Assembly: GCA_023053685.1 (NCBI GenBank)
Contig: JALIGW010000013.1
Coordinates: 20,116,501 to 20,180,500, forward strand
Reading direction: 5' to 3'
From: Diadophis punctatus similis
Lineage: Eukaryota > Chordata > Lepidosauria > Squamata > Dipsadidae
Length of the DNA: 64,000 nucleotides
Part shown: positions 42,003 through 54,571 of the stretch, one piece after another
How positions within the stretch are numbered: position 1 is the stretch's first letter
Layout of the letters: each line of letters opens with the position of its first letter
Notes under the pieces: model-generated
Told to the model about the DNA's origin: nothing
The model's database searches: none
The model's input: the letters and a program-made list of their open reading frames with translations, nothing else
Position numbers and translations under genes: made by a program

Positions 42003-42790
42003 TATCTCTTGTTCTCAGTTGTACATACACATGTTCATTAAAGGCCAGGGATGTGAACTGAATCCTACCAAGAGTGAGATATCCCTATAGGTGACAGACT
42101 CTTTCCTATACTTAACCCACTTCTGATCAGCTTCAAATGAGGATTTATGGTGAACTAGATGTCCCTGAAGGAGTAGGTACAATATTTTGGCAGAGCTAGA
42201 CAATCAAACAGTGAATTCTAGCCACTACAATCTCTACAGAAAAAGGAGAGATCACCCACATATGCTCAGGCATTTGCTGTTCATGAATAAACTGCAGGAA
42301 CTGAGATTTTTGTGGTCAACTTGTAAGTTGAGTGGCTGGGAGTTGAGAGATTTCAATCAAGCTCACAGCTGTAATGCAAGCTCTAGGGATATAAGGTTAG
42401 CCTGAGCCTCATTTTTAAAGCACTTTCGGATATAACTAATTTACAACTAAAGAGAGGTTTTCTGAGGGACAGGAAAAGAAAATCCCACTTGGTGAGTCAA
42501 CAGTCTTTCTAGTATTACAAAGGGGGAAAGGGTTTTAAATATTTAAAAGCTTTTTGCAAAAAGTTTAACAAGGAGTGTGAATATAAGAAAGCCTAAAATG
42601 GATACTTATTTTGAAAGATTATTTTTGGTGAAAGTGCTTTTGAACAAATTGGAGTTCAAAAACAATTAACTGGAAGAATGTTTTTGCTTGCTATTAAAGA
42701 GTCCAGACAATTGGTGACTTTCACAGATCAAAACATAAGGGTAATATGAGCCAGACTGTTTATTCTCACTGTAACTGCAGAGTGCCATTT
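42003..42790. other. intron, nothing recognised
   Basis: No exon or assignable repeat. Confidence 0.4.
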
Positions 42791-43342
42791 CACTGGTGGG
42801 TTCCTACCAGTGCGGTCCACTCTATAGCACCGGTAGCGGCCCGCTGGTGACGTCACAGTACCGGTGCAGTCGGTTGCCAGTGCCTGGAAGCCACCATTTT
42901 TTTAAAAAAAATTAATTTTTTTTAAAAATTTTCTTTTGCGCATGCCCCAAAGCCGAGCTTTTGGCACTGTCCATGCGCTGCCTTCCTACCCCACAGTGAG
43001 TCCAAGCAGGGGAGGATGGCTGAGGAGTGTGTGAGACGCTGAAAGAACGGGCGGCAGGAGCTATCTCCATTCCCCTCCCTTCAGCAGTCCGAGAAGCCAC
43101 GAACGTGCGGTGATGATCCCAGGCATTTTCGCACGTTCGAGGCTTCTCGAGCTGCTGAGGGGAGGGGGAATGGGCGGCAGGACCTATCTCAGTTCCCCTC
43201 CCTTCAGCAGTCCGAGAAGCCACGCCCACCCAGTTACATGGCTGACAAGCCACACCCACCCGGTCACATGGCTGGCAAGCTACACCCACAAAATAAGCCA
43301 TGCCCACAGAGTGGTAGTAAAAAAAATAGGAACCCACCCCTG
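42791..43342. mobile_element. non-autonomous hAT element, 552 bp
   Basis: Left end CACTGGTGGGTTCC and right end GGAACCCACCCCTG. The left 200 bp and right 60 bp match the two ends of the 9.6-kb element, so this is a short derivative of that element. No 8-bp duplication is evident. Confidence 0.8.
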
Positions 43343-43350
43343 TTTAAGTT

Positions 43351-44085
43351 GTACGTAAATATTAAGGACACAGGAAGACAAAATGGCAAAAAGGAGGGGA
43401 GAAGCTTGCTTTTTGTCTTTCCCTTTTTGAGATATTTTCATTTTTGTATGATAGTATCATAATGGCAACCATGAGAAAAGTGGCAATAATAAATAGAGGG
43501 AGGAGAGGATTGCTAGAGCAACCTGCAGAGAAAGGAATTATACCAGATTTTCTTCAGAAAATGTTTGAGCAACTTTGAAAATGTTTGAGCAACAAACTAT
43601 GTTTGTCCAGTAAGTTAGCTAAATCACTTAATAATAAATTGATAGCTTTTGAAAAAAAAAATAATGAAAGACTTGTAAAAATGAAAGAGGGGGTGAAAGA
43701 AAAAGTTAAGATGATTGCAGGTTCTATAACACAAGTGCCTGCAGATGTAGAAGAAATTAATGAAAAAATAAAATTTTGAAGAGTAAGACAGAAGTTATAG
43801 AGAGTTGGAAAGAGAACTAGATAATATAGTTAATTTTTCTTTTGTTCAGAAAAGAAAATATACTCATCAGAACTAATCTGTCATTCTGAATATTTCTAGT
43901 AGCTTTAAGATGGTTAAATAAGCAATTTCCAAAAGCGATTAGAAAATGTTAGCAAACTTAGTGTCCTTTAAAAGGCTCCACTGCAGTTGTGAGCTTGATG
44001 ACTGATCCCTCTGTCTCTAAGTGCTTAAATCACATATGGATGATCTTTCATATGGATTATCTTCTTCAAGGTTATCTCCATCTAT
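43351..44085. other. intron, nothing recognised
   Basis: A-rich; short frames only. Confidence 0.4.
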
Positions 44086-44089
44086 AATC

Positions 44090-44162
44090 TTGGAATTGCC
44101 TGGTGGCCCCCATCCAGATACTAACCAGGTCCAACCCTCCTGAGTTTTCAAGTCTTAGAAAT
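44090..44162 (-). repeat. 5S rRNA-derived SINE fragment
   Basis: The minus strand reads cctggttagtatctggatgg with further matches on both sides (gagggttgga, ccaggcaattcc) to the 3' half of vertebrate 5S rRNA. The 5' half is missing and changes are many, so it is a SINE3-type remnant and not a working 5S gene. Confidence 0.68.
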
Positions 44163-45329
44163 GGTCAACCACATGAAGCTATCTGCTAGTATAGATCTAG
44201 ATCTAGATCTGGAAATTGAGTTAATTGGCATGAAATAAATCAATAAATAAAGCAGATTATAAAAAGTAAAAATAATGATAGATTTGGACAGAAGAAAAAT
44301 GGCATGGTGAAGTTACAGCCTGTGTGCTAGAAAATTAGGAAAATAATGGAGGATTAATATTTAAAGTTTTCAGCCTTTTCAATAAGCAGCATTTTTTAAG
44401 TCTCTAAATTTGAAAATGTCAGGAGTCTCCTTGCATTTCAAAGTGCAATCTTGTGAATTCCTTGCTCATCCTAAGCAACTGAGTAGCAGCAGAACATCCT
44501 CAAAAAGAATATGAAAATCGAGGAAATCTAAGCAATGGAGAACAGTGAATGAGGGTTTTTTTTATAAACATTCAGTACTTGTTTGATTGGTAATCAGGGG
44601 GCAACTTTGCAGACACTAAATTGATTGAAACAGCTGTTTCAAACAATTCTGTTGAAGGTTATCACAGAACTACGGCAATTAAAGATTGGAAAGTCGCATT
44701 AAGACATCTTGCACTCATTCTGTTACTTCTCTGAAGCCAAATTGCTTCAGATCCCTTTTAATGAAATGTACTTTGATCACCCCTCTCATCTCCTTTCCCA
44801 GAAATCATTAATAGAACTAGTACTTTAGTATTTGCTTTTATTGAGCAACGAGCAAGTACTGATTAGCTTCATCATGATGTAACCACTTCTGATTGTAGGA
44901 GGGAAAAAGTTTACTAATTATGAGAACTGCTGAATCTGAAGATAGTAATGAGAGAATAACACAGATGACGTCTAATTTGAGTTTGAATATGCTTCTTTAC
45001 TGAATATATTTAACCATTTTGGTTAGCAAAAGGCAAAAATATTGTAGATGATTATGCTCTTTTAAATAACAAAGCCTAGGATAATACCATTTTCTTTAAA
45101 GACTTCAAGACATCCCAGCCTTGGGATGTTCAAATCCTAATAGTTTTCAGAATACCATTTAAGATTTCAGAGTAATTGCTATTAACTGACAGCTGCTCCT
45201 AAAAATGCCTTTTAGGCTTGCTGACGATTTTTTTAAAATTAAAATAAAAAAGAAAGCACATCTATAAAGAAACCACTGCCTACTAATTTAAAATATTAAA
45301 CAAAAAAGTGGAATCAAGACTGACGTTGT
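44163..45329. other. intron, nothing recognised
   Basis: AT-rich, no assignable element. Confidence 0.4.
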
Positions 45330-45480
45330 AGTCAAGGTTGACTCAGCCTTCCATCCTTCTGAGGTCAGTAAAATGAGGACCCAGATTGTTGGGGGCAATA
45401 TGCTGACTCTGTAAACCACTTAGAGAGGGCTGTAAAGCACTGTGAAGCTGTGTGTAAGTCTAAGTGCTATTGCTATTGTA
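45330..45480 (+). mobile_element. tRNA-SINE 3' fragment
   Basis: Matches the 3' two-thirds of the SINE at 38998-39246 (gaggacccagattgttgggg, aagtgctattgctattg). The tRNA head is absent. Confidence 0.75.
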
Positions 45481-46130
45481 AAGAATAAAGTTGGGGATTG
45501 AGGAACCATATTAATTCTCACACTAGACAGAAAGGAGTACCATTATGTCAACAGCTGGATCAAGGCTATCACAAGTTCAGCCAAGTTATCTGTTGATTCT
45601 GGAAGAGGAAAACACCTAGAATTTAAACTTGGAGCATAGAATATATAAGGACTTTGATTTCTTTGCACTACAATAAAAATGATTCTACTTATATACAGCT
45701 TCTTTTCTGTCTGCAGTAAAGAGATTAATCTCATTCCAGTAGGGCCCATTAGCCTTCTGTCACATAAGCCAATTCCTTCGTAAGCAATTAAGGGTCTGTG
45801 CAGCTGAATTTAAAGCCATACCTTTGTAATGCCTGACATCAACATTTGGCACATGCCAGCCCAAATGACTTTACATCTGATTCCCAGCAAATGTTCTTTT
45901 AAATCAACTATCTGTGTAACGTTAATTGCATCTGATGGTCTTAAACACAATCCATAATGTGCTGTCCATAGCAAACTTAATCACTCAATGAGCAGATAAA
46001 ATAATTCTGGAAAAGGAATATAATATAAAGGGTTGAAGCTCACTATAAATCCAATCCATATTCAAAACAATACACCCTTCTTAATGTTTCATTTTATCAA
46101 GTAAATCAGATCTATATCTACATTGTTTCA
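45481..46130. other. intron, nothing recognised
   Basis: No repeat boundary seen next to the exon at 46144. Confidence 0.4.
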
Positions 46131-46143
46131 AATTTCCACTCAC

Positions 46144-46276
46144 CAACAATCTCACTTGGCTCTTTGTTATAGAGTTTCTTGTTCCAGTAAAGTAGCCGTA
46201 GAAAAGGAAAGGAAACCAGAAGGACAAGACAAATTCCAATAAACATATGCCCCGTAAATGCAGCAAAGTCCAACCC
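46144..46276 (-). CDS. OCA2: OCA2 exon, membrane segment (about human exon 15)
   Basis: A 133-nt exon encoding [20 protein letters not shown] and on to YNKEPSEIV. It includes a hydrophobic helix ([20 protein letters not shown]). The acceptor is TTTTTCCTAG and the donor G/GTGAGTGG. Phase 0 at entry and one base carried to the exon at 17277. Strongly conserved with vertebrate P protein. Confidence 0.96.
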
Positions 46277-46539
46277 CTAGGAAAAAATACAGTCAGTTAC
46301 AATGGTTCTACTCAGTGAAAATGGAAATCAAAAATAGCATCTGCTGTTTTATGTGATCAGACTGTCTTTTTAATAGCACCCTTAAGGTCATGTCTCTCTT
46401 AGAAGAAGTGCATCTTAAGGTGAGTTCTCAAATTCCACTTAGAATATGTCTTCCCCCACCTAGCTTTCCATAGCAGGAAATGTGCCCACCATTTCTAATA
46501 AAAAATGGCTGCCAAGTGAAAGAAATTTAGAATATTACT

Positions 46540-46542
<3 letters not shown>

Positions 46543-46608
<66 letters not shown>
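46543..46608 (+). repeat. (CA)33 microsatellite
   Basis: 66 bp of uninterrupted CA, about 270 bp upstream (in OCA2 sense) of the exon at 46144. Confidence 0.97.
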
Positions 46609-46611
<3 letters not shown>

Positions 46612-46750
46612 GCACCAAAGCACCTCCCTCTTAGTCAGTTACACTATCCTGGAAGATAGTTTAAGATAGCGTATTGTGATGAATTGGCTTAAAAAATAGC
46701 TTTCACCTCCTGAATCTTTAAAATATGTTTATGACATCAAAAGATAAAGA

Positions 46751-46787
46751 TGGGCGATCCGGTCCGAACCGGGAAGAACCCACCCCT
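46751..46787. repeat. solo hAT terminal relic
   Basis: The sequence tgggcgatccggtccgaacc, continuing to cacccct, equals the last 37 bp of the MITE at 40763-41091, but no left end is present. Flanking TAAAG and CTAAAG-like bases differ slightly. Confidence 0.65.
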
Positions 46788-47150
46788 AAAGTACAGGTAG
46801 TCCTTGCCTACCAACTGCCTCATTTAATGACTGTTCACAAAAACAACTATTTGGAAAAAACAGTTTTGCAACCAATTTATATCGATTGCAATATCCCATG
46901 GTCACATAATTGCTATCTATGTGCTTCTCAACTTCTGAGAAGCAGACTTAATAGAGAACACAGAAATGAAATCACAAGTCACAATCACATGATGACTCAA
47001 TAAATGATTGCAATGATTCACTTAGTGATCAAAGCAAAAGGGAGGTCATAGATCCATTGCAGACATACTATATTTCACTTTATGAATGCAGTGCCTAGCA
47101 ACCAAGTTGCCAGTCCCAATTGTGGTCAGTAAGTGAGAACTATCTGTACA
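46788..47150. mobile_element. TIR element, CAGGTAGTCCTTG family
   Basis: Starts tacaggtagtccttgcctac and ends gtgagaactatctgtaca, imperfect inverted ends; related to 20379-20765. Confidence 0.6.
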
Positions 47151-47904
47151 GTGTTGCCTAAAAGGGCTGCATGTGCATCAATACATATTCAGGAGTGGTG
47201 CTTCAAAACCTGTGAGAATGCATGAATAAGTACTTCTTTAAAACAGCCATATATCTGCACCTGAATATACATCACTATTTTAATGAGTCATATCAATGAC
47301 ATGCTACTTTAATGAGTTCAAATTTGTGCAGGTCTGAAAAAAGATGTGGATGCTTTAAAGAGATATTGTGTTTGCATTCTCATATATTCCACAACATCTC
47401 TTGTGAGTCACTTTCAAACCATATTAAATCCTAAATCCAAAAGACAGTGGTTTATTTTCACACTGTAGTGTCTTCTTTCAAATTTCCTTACTAATGTGCA
47501 GACATACAGTATGTCTGTAAGTCAGAAGAATTTCCTATGGTCTATGAAGTTACCTGTGACATATGCCAATGCTAAGATAATTATCTTACAAAATTTTTTA
47601 GATTACATTCTGAGATCATTGACTATGGAACATAAACTATTTAACACTATTGATCCTGCCGACTGTCCCCACAATAGCACTATGAGCTGAGATGAATTAA
47701 ACTACAATTATGTAAATTAGTCACAACAATATTAACACTTTTTCAAATTATAAAAGGTAGTCAGGTTTCTTAAAAATGTACCAGTATTTGAAAGTTTAAA
47801 TGTTTAATGCAGAAAAGGAAAATAAATATATTATCAGGCAATTAGAAATGTGTTATATCATGTCTTGTGCAAGATAAAAACAAAGGATTTTTACAGAACT
47901 TGGT
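47151..47904. other. intron, nothing recognised
   Basis: No assignable element. Confidence 0.4.
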
Positions 47905-48377
<473 letters not shown>

Positions 48378-48870
48378 GTTTTATAGGATTTTTATGCTTT
48401 TATTTGTGACTGCACAGAGTCACTCTGTGAGTGAGATGAGCAGTTTTTAAATTTTATAAACAAATTAAATCAATCAATCAATGAAAAATCATATGAAGGT
48501 AATAAACCTTCCCATCAATGGGCACAATTTTGGTTATTTGCATCTCATATAATACAATTCCAATATGTGGATATGGATATAGAGTTGAAGTTTTGATAAT
48601 AAGGTAGTTACTACATATTAATGATGAGAAGTAAATTGAACTTTAAGATTTGAGGAGGGTTTTTTGTATAATATTCTAATTTAAGTTATTCCTTGAAGAA
48701 CCTTTTTGAGAAAAAAACAATACAAAAAGTGAATGCTTGGTTATATGTTAGTGTCAGAATGGATATGTTCATTTTTCATCACAGTGGGATGAATGAATCA
48801 GTAATACACATCAACACCTGTACGTAGGGATTTGTTGTTGCTGTTTTAATTAACACAGCAGAGAGCAATA
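48378..48870. other. intron, nothing recognised
   Basis: AT-rich; no assignable repeat. Confidence 0.4.
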
Positions 48871-48875
48871 CATAC

Positions 48876-49014
48876 CATCTTCCTGAGTTCCTGATTTGAA
48901 ACAATAATCACATTTGGTGGATCCCCAATAGCTGTAGCAGCCCCTCCAATATTTGTGAAGATAACTTCAGCAATCAGGACATGCCTGGGATCAAGATTGA
49001 GCACCTCACATAAC
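48876..49014 (-). CDS. OCA2: OCA2 exon with transporter signature (about human exon 14)
   Basis: A 139-nt exon encoding [19 protein letters not shown], then [15 protein letters not shown] and [12 protein letters not shown]. The NIGG-GDPPN stretch is the hallmark re-entrant loop of this transporter superfamily. By my count, the residues equivalent to human A481 and N489, both altered in human albinism alleles, are unchanged here. The acceptor is GAATTGCAG and the donor ATG/GTATGTATTG. Its first base completes the arginine codon of the exon at 53860. Confidence 0.97.
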
Positions 49015-49019
49015 CTGCA

Positions 49020-50371
49020 ATTCCACAAAGAAAATGCCAGATAATATCCTTCCTGGAAGACTTTTTAAAAACATTATTAATATTTCTCTTAAAAACAACA
49101 AAACAGAGCCTATTAAGAGCACCCAAACTATCATACAAAAATTAAGAGTAAACTAAAGACCAAGAGCAAAAGATATTATCTGTACAGCTTGAGTTTAATG
49201 TTAAATATTAACATAATTTGCCCTTTAATTTTTGATCCAATAAAATTAAAGTGCAGTATGGAATATACGTGATCCATTAATTTTCCTTAAACATCTCAAC
49301 CTTCTAATTCAAAAACAGGAGAACAAATAGCTTTAGTCTCAGGGTTTTTTTTTTTAATTGGAAAGCATGGGCTTCCTGACAACTTCTGTAAAGTATGAGG
49401 CATAATGGTGATGACAGAAGTTGGAGTCCAACAGTGTTGAGACAGCTACAGATTGTCCACCCCTACTTTATAGTTTGAGGTTGGAGAAGAACAAATTAAA
49501 ATGGATGTCACAGAGTAGCTTAAAAAAATAAGAATGTCTATGTGTGCAACAACAGTATCACTGGACCAGAACAAATTATTTTGCAAAAACATGCAACATC
49601 CATAAAACCAATTCTGATGAGTAAATTTTGCCTATTAAGGGATTCTCTTCTGGATCCAGATTTAGTTCCAGTTTGTCACAATGTTTTATATGAAGAAGCA
49701 ATGTTGAGTAGCAGTGCCATGGAAACATGAGCGAGAATGAGTTTTGTTTTGTTTTTTCTTAAACACGAGCTGTGGTCTTTTCTTTTTAAAAAGTGAGTTT
49801 GCCACAAAACCTAACAAGAAAATAAGATCATATTTCATGCATCATTGGTAAAAAGCTAAATCCCTATTGTCAGGGAATCAGGAGAATTTGCTACTAAGCT
49901 TCATCACCATGGTAATATGAGCTTACAAAATCATTTTAAAATTGGACTGAAGAAGCCTGGGAAAGACAGTAACAATAACTAGATGATTAACAAAACCATG
50001 TAAGAGAAGAAATATATAACTTATTTTAAAAAGTATTTTAAAAAAAAACAATTACTCTATGTGAGATCTCCACTATAATATGAAAACATTTGTTTATTCA
50101 CTCATTCAATATGTGTTCCTCATTCTATTTGGAAAGACACTCAAGTGAATAAAAAGTATTTGAATCTAGAAATTGTGTTTAATATAGTGTCCAATTAAAT
50201 CAACATTTCAGACCCTATCAGAAAAAAAAATTCACCATAAAATGGTAGTTGTATCACTTCCTTAGAGTGAAAGATGGAGTTCTGCCAACTTGGTAAAAGG
50301 AGATAAGTTAATTCATAGTTAAACCACTATTGTATCAAGCAGATTTGATCGTTTAATCTTCTGTTCTCTCC
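49020..50371. other. intron, nothing recognised
   Basis: No exon or assignable repeat seen. Confidence 0.4.
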
Positions 50372-50447
50372 TACCTACCTACCTACCTATCTATCTATCT
50401 ATCATCTATCTATCTATAATTTATCATCTATTATCTATCATCTATCT
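50372..50447 (+). repeat. (CTAC)n/(CTAT)n, GATA-type repeat
   Basis: Four to five CTAC units, then CTAT units with ATC interruptions. On the minus strand these are GTAG/GATA units, the motif class of the snake Bkm satellite. Confidence 0.88.
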
Positions 50448-50724
50448 AAGCATCTTCATTAGTTCCTAAAGTATGATGTTAGGCAGGTCATTGATACTAG
50501 ATTGGGAAACTAAAATTGGAGAATACCAATATTCTTGTTTAGATATATTGTTTAGAAAATTGTTTAGATATATCTTAGCAGAAATCTGATCAAATTCAAG
50601 AATGGTTTCCTTATATACAACAAGGCACACTTAGATTTTGTTTCTTTGAGAAAAAGAGAAACTGTTTAGGAAGGTTATCCAAATGATCCACATAGATATG
50701 AGCAATAGTTGCAGATGTCTAAAG

Positions 50725-50859
50725 CAGGGGTGGCCAAACTATGGCTCTTTGAGGACCTGTGGACTTCAACTCCCAGAATTCCTGAGCCAGCCATGCATGC
50801 AGGAATTCTGGGAGTTGAAGTCCACAGGTCCTCAAAGATCCATAGTTTGGCCACCTCTG
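50725..50859. mobile_element. palindromic hAT MITE, 135 bp
   Basis: Perfect 8-bp duplication GTCTAAAG (50717-50724, 50860-50867). Ends CAGGGGTGGCCAAACTATGG and its inverted copy, with arms containing gacttcaactcccagaattc. Confidence 0.94.
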
Positions 50860-50867
50860 GTCTAAAG

Positions 50868-51432
50868 TATAGTATAAAAATATGTAAGCAGAAATTAGTG
50901 GTTGGGGTGGAAAAGAGAGGGAAAGGAAGACCATTAAAATGCTTTGTCCTATAATATTCTTTCTTCGTCTTTTTGTTTGTAATCATCATATTTTCATATC
51001 AAGCTTTGCTCTAATGTAAAGTTTATACTATGCAATTGATTATATATCATCAAGTCATTGTCAATTTTTAGCAACCACACAGATATATTTTCTCCATTAT
51101 TTTTATGTAAAGTATGTGTATTCTTTTACCTTTTTGCTTTTTGCTTTTTTGTTGTTTGTTTTACCTAATTCATAAAATAATAAATAAAACCAGGGGGGAA
51201 GTGTGGTTACAAATGTAATAAAAATGTGACTACCAAATGTAATGTAGGAAGCCAATTCTATTCTAAAAGAATCAAATAGATTGAGAAAAATTAACTCGGT
51301 ACTGACAATACAATTAAGCCGAATTGATAGACGTTGGTCCACTGGGGTGAACATTATTTTAACCCAAAGGAAAAAGCAAAAAGAGACAGTTGTTAAAACA
51401 ATGTTCAGCTTACTAGAATACAAACTACAGAT
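50868..51432. other. intron, nothing recognised
   Basis: No assignable element. Confidence 0.4.
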
Positions 51433-51440
51433 ATTTATAC

Positions 51441-51717
51441 CAGTGGTGAAATCCAAATATTTTTACTACCAGTTCTGTGGGCGTGGCTTGGTGGGCGTGG
51501 TGTGACTCAGTGGGGGTGGCTTGGTGGGGGTGGCAGGGGAAGGATACTGCAAAATCTCCATTCCCTCCTCACTCCTGGGGGAAGGATATTGCAAAATCTC
51601 CATTCCCACCCCACTCTGGGGCCAGCCAGAGATGGTATTTGCCAGTTCTCCAAACTACTCAAAATTTCCACTACCGGTTCTCCAGAACCTGTCAGAACCT
51701 GCTGGATTTCACCCCTG
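51441..51717. mobile_element. hAT MITE, 277 bp
   Basis: Perfect 8-bp duplication ATTTATAC (51433-51440, 51718-51725). Ends CAGTGGTGAAATCC and GGATTTCACCCCTG; it serves as the uninterrupted reference for the copy at 3250. Confidence 0.93.
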
Positions 51718-51727
51718 ATTTATACAC

Positions 51728-52070
51728 AGAGGTAATGGTAATGGTAAAAGTTTCCCCTGCCCAGTTGTATCTGACTCCAGAGGGCGGTGTTCATCTCTAT
51801 TTCTTGGCTGAGGGAGCTAGCATTGTCTGAACACATTTCCCATGGTCATGTGGCCAGCATGGCTATAAGCCAAAGGCACATGGAACACTGTTACCTTCCC
51901 ACCAAAATGGTACCTATTTATCTAGTCACATTTGCATGCTTTCGAACTGCTAGGTGGACAGGAGCTGGGACAAGAATGGGAGTTCACCCCATCGTGCAGC
52001 GCTCAAGTCTCGAACATGGGCTGACAGCTTGTCAGGCTGACAAGCTCAGGGTCTTTAACCATTGAGAGCT
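51728..52070 (-). mobile_element. tRNA-derived squamate SINE, near full length
   Basis: Right end read on minus begins ctctcaatggttaaagaccc (tRNA head). The body has tcgaaagcatgcaaatgtga and gccacatgaccatgggaaa, and it ends in a ttaccattacc tail. Recognised as a common squamate SINE family; name not certain. Confidence 0.7.
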
Positions 52071-52074
52071 AGAC

Positions 52075-52855
52075 TAAAAGCAACTTCAAGATTGCTGAAG
52101 TATTTCAAAAAAAGTATATAAACATAACAGCTCAGTATGATTGCCAGTTGCAATTTTGGCAAAAATTGGCTTGCCTATTCTCTTCCTTCTTTGATCATTC
52201 AGAATAGTTTTCATTTATTCCAGCAGAAAGATATCAGTATGGATCTAAAGCATTGTTGTCTCTCAGCACAATATCTTGTTTCACTGGTCCTGAGAGAATC
52301 ACAAGTGACTTGAAACAATGGTTTTTATATTGCCACTCAGAGAGTGAGTACATACACAGTTATAGTGCTGATCCACTTGGAAATGCTTTTACCCTGCTAA
52401 GTACTTTTCTAATATTTTGTGCCAATCACAGATTAATGCTTCCATGAAAGGACCTTTCACAACATCCCATTTCAGAAGTTTCTGCCCTTGACAAATCTGG
52501 CAAAAACAAGACAATAGCACTACTTCATTTTTACTCGCATGGCACACAGATCTATTAACGTGATCATAACCTTGGTTGACTGAATTAGGAGAAAATTATC
52601 TCTTTTTAATTAGCCGATAAGTCTTCAGTAATGTTCTTTTATAGCTAACTCAGTGTAGAGAATCTAATTTCAGGAGCAATTATTTTATACAGACAGGTTT
52701 TAAACTATGTTTACTGGTTTTAGCTTTTGCTTAAGTATTGACCAAATTTACTGCGATTTCTGAAAGTTTGATTTTTTTAAATAATAAAGCAAAAAAGTAA
52801 ATGAATTAAAACTTCAGAAATAGCTGTACATTTTCATCTATCTCAGAATGCTGAT
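52075..52855. other. intron, nothing recognised
   Basis: No assignable element. Confidence 0.4.
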
Positions 52856-52861
52856 TTATTA

Positions 52862-53215
52862 TTGCTAAATGCCGGCTGGCGGGGCCTAGAGGAAGGGCCT
52901 TCTCTGTGGGGGGCCCTGTTCTCTGGAACCAACTACCCCCAGAGATCCGAATTATCCCCACCTTGCTGGCCTTCCAAAAAGCCATTAAGACATGGCTCTT
53001 CCTGCAGGTGGGGTGATTTTGAGACAATTTACATCCTAGGTCTCCCCCACGTATGTATGGTTGTGTATATTGTTTAAATTGTTTTTAAATTGTTTTTAAA
53101 CTATATCATTTAGTTGTTCTTTAAATGTTGTATGCCGCCCCGAGTCCCCAGGGAGTAGGGCAGCATAGAAGAACACTAAAATAAAATAAATAAAATAAAT
53201 AATAAATAAATAAAG
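52862..53215 (+). mobile_element. L2 LINE 3' end with AAAT-rich tail
   Basis: Starts in ORF2 C-terminus (ggaagggccttctctgtggg, agagatccgaattatcccca) and ends with ccgccccgagtccccaggga and an AAAT-type tail. Confidence 0.84.
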
Positions 53216-53370
53216 GAAGGAAAAACTGGGGGTGAATATGGAAGAGGACATGTCAGACTTCATGCAATTAAAAAAACTCGATAATTTCACTACAGGTTCC
53301 ACTTCTATTTTTATAGTATGCTATTTCACTTCTATTTATATATGCTTCATACATATATGACTATCTGAAC

Positions 53371-53758
53371 CAGTGGTGGGTTCTAACTTACCTCGCCTCC
53401 GGTTCGCTTTCTCCTGGGCCGCGTGGTTGCGCATGCATTGCATGCCGCGTGGCTGTGCTGTGCGGGGGCTCGCACACATTGCACAGGCTCGCGCATATGC
53501 ACAGTGCCGAAAATTTGCAAAAAAATTCCCCCCAAAAAAGCTGAAAACAAGATGGCGGTGCATGCACAGTGCTAGAAACCCAGCTTCTGCGCATGCGTAG
53601 AAGAAAAAATCAGCAAAAAATTCCCCCCCAAAAAAAAAATTCCCAAAAAAGATGGCAGCGTCCACGGACCGGCACCGACAGAACCGGCTCCGTGACATCA
53701 CCAGCGGTTTGCTACCGGTTCTATAGAACCAGTGCAAACCAGGAGGAACCCACCTCTG
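53371..53758. mobile_element. hAT MITE, 388 bp
   Basis: Perfect 8-bp duplication ATCTGAAC (53363-53370, 53759-53766). Ends CAGTGGTGGGTTC and GGAACCCACCTCTG. Its right end is about 100 bp from the donor of the exon at 53860. Confidence 0.93.
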
Positions 53759-53859
53759 ATCTGAACCTTTTAACTCCTTGTCCAAAGTGGAAAAAAATAA
53801 AATATTAATGTAATCAAATAGATAATGTACTGCAATACATATGACAAATTGAAAAATAC

Positions 53860-53984
53860 CTTATAGTTACTGGAGTAAAGAGGAGCACTGTAGTAACATT
53901 GTCCAGAAAGGCTGATAGAATTGCAGCAAAAAAACAGAGAATGATAATCATGGCCCACACTTTACCTCGAGAAAGTCTATAAGC
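53860..53984 (-). CDS. OCA2: OCA2 exon with DN motif (about human exon 13)
   Basis: A 125-nt exon encoding [19 protein letters not shown], then [19 protein letters not shown] and VTI plus two bases. It contains two membrane segments and the conserved FLDNVTT motif. The valine matching human V443, a frequent albinism site, is unchanged. The acceptor is TTTTTATTAG and the donor AG/GTATTTTTC. Confidence 0.97.
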
Positions 53985-54131
53985 CTAATAAAAAGATGCA
54001 AAAAAAAAAATATTAGTGAAATAGATGAAGGTGATCAACAACATGGTGCAAATTTCAACAGATCAGCTGTTCTTCTCATGACATATATTAAGGATTGTGT
54101 TGATCTCAAGAGAAGAGTTGAAATTCTAGAG

Positions 54132-54563
54132 CAGGGGTGTCAAACTGAAGGCCCAGGGGCTGGATCTGGCCTTTGGGGTGCTTAGATGTGGCCCACAGGG
54201 CCACCCTGGAAACAGCAAAGAATCGGCCCGCGGTGTCTCTGCCAGCAAAAATGGGCTCCTGAGCTCCATTTTTGGCTGCCACGGCCTCCTGCAACCCTCT
54301 GCCAGCGAAAACAGAGTTCGGGAGGGCCGTGTGAGGCCCTCCCACGCTCTGTTTTCCCTGGCAGAGGGGTGCAGGAGGCCGTGGCAGCCAAAAACGGAGC
54401 TCAGGAGCCCATTTTTGCTGGCAGAGCTCTCGGGCCCCACAGGCACCCCCGACACGAGTGATGTCGAGTTGGCCATGCCCACCCCCGCCACACCCACCCT
54501 GGCCCCACAAGGTCAAACACAACCCTGATGCAACCCTCAATGAAATCGAGTGTGACACCCCTT
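54132..54563. mobile_element. hAT element, 432 bp, GTCAAACT family
   Basis: Perfect 8-bp duplication TTCTAGAG (54124-54131, 54564-54571). Ends CAGGGGTGTCAAACT and GTGTGACACCCCTT. The interior is partly an inverted repeat (cagccaaaaacggagctcag and its complement). Confidence 0.9.
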
Positions 54564-54571
54564 TTCTAGAG

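Noticed and set aside
50372..50447. CRISPR-like spaced repeats
   Set aside because: Simple tetranucleotide repeat without spacers in a vertebrate intron.
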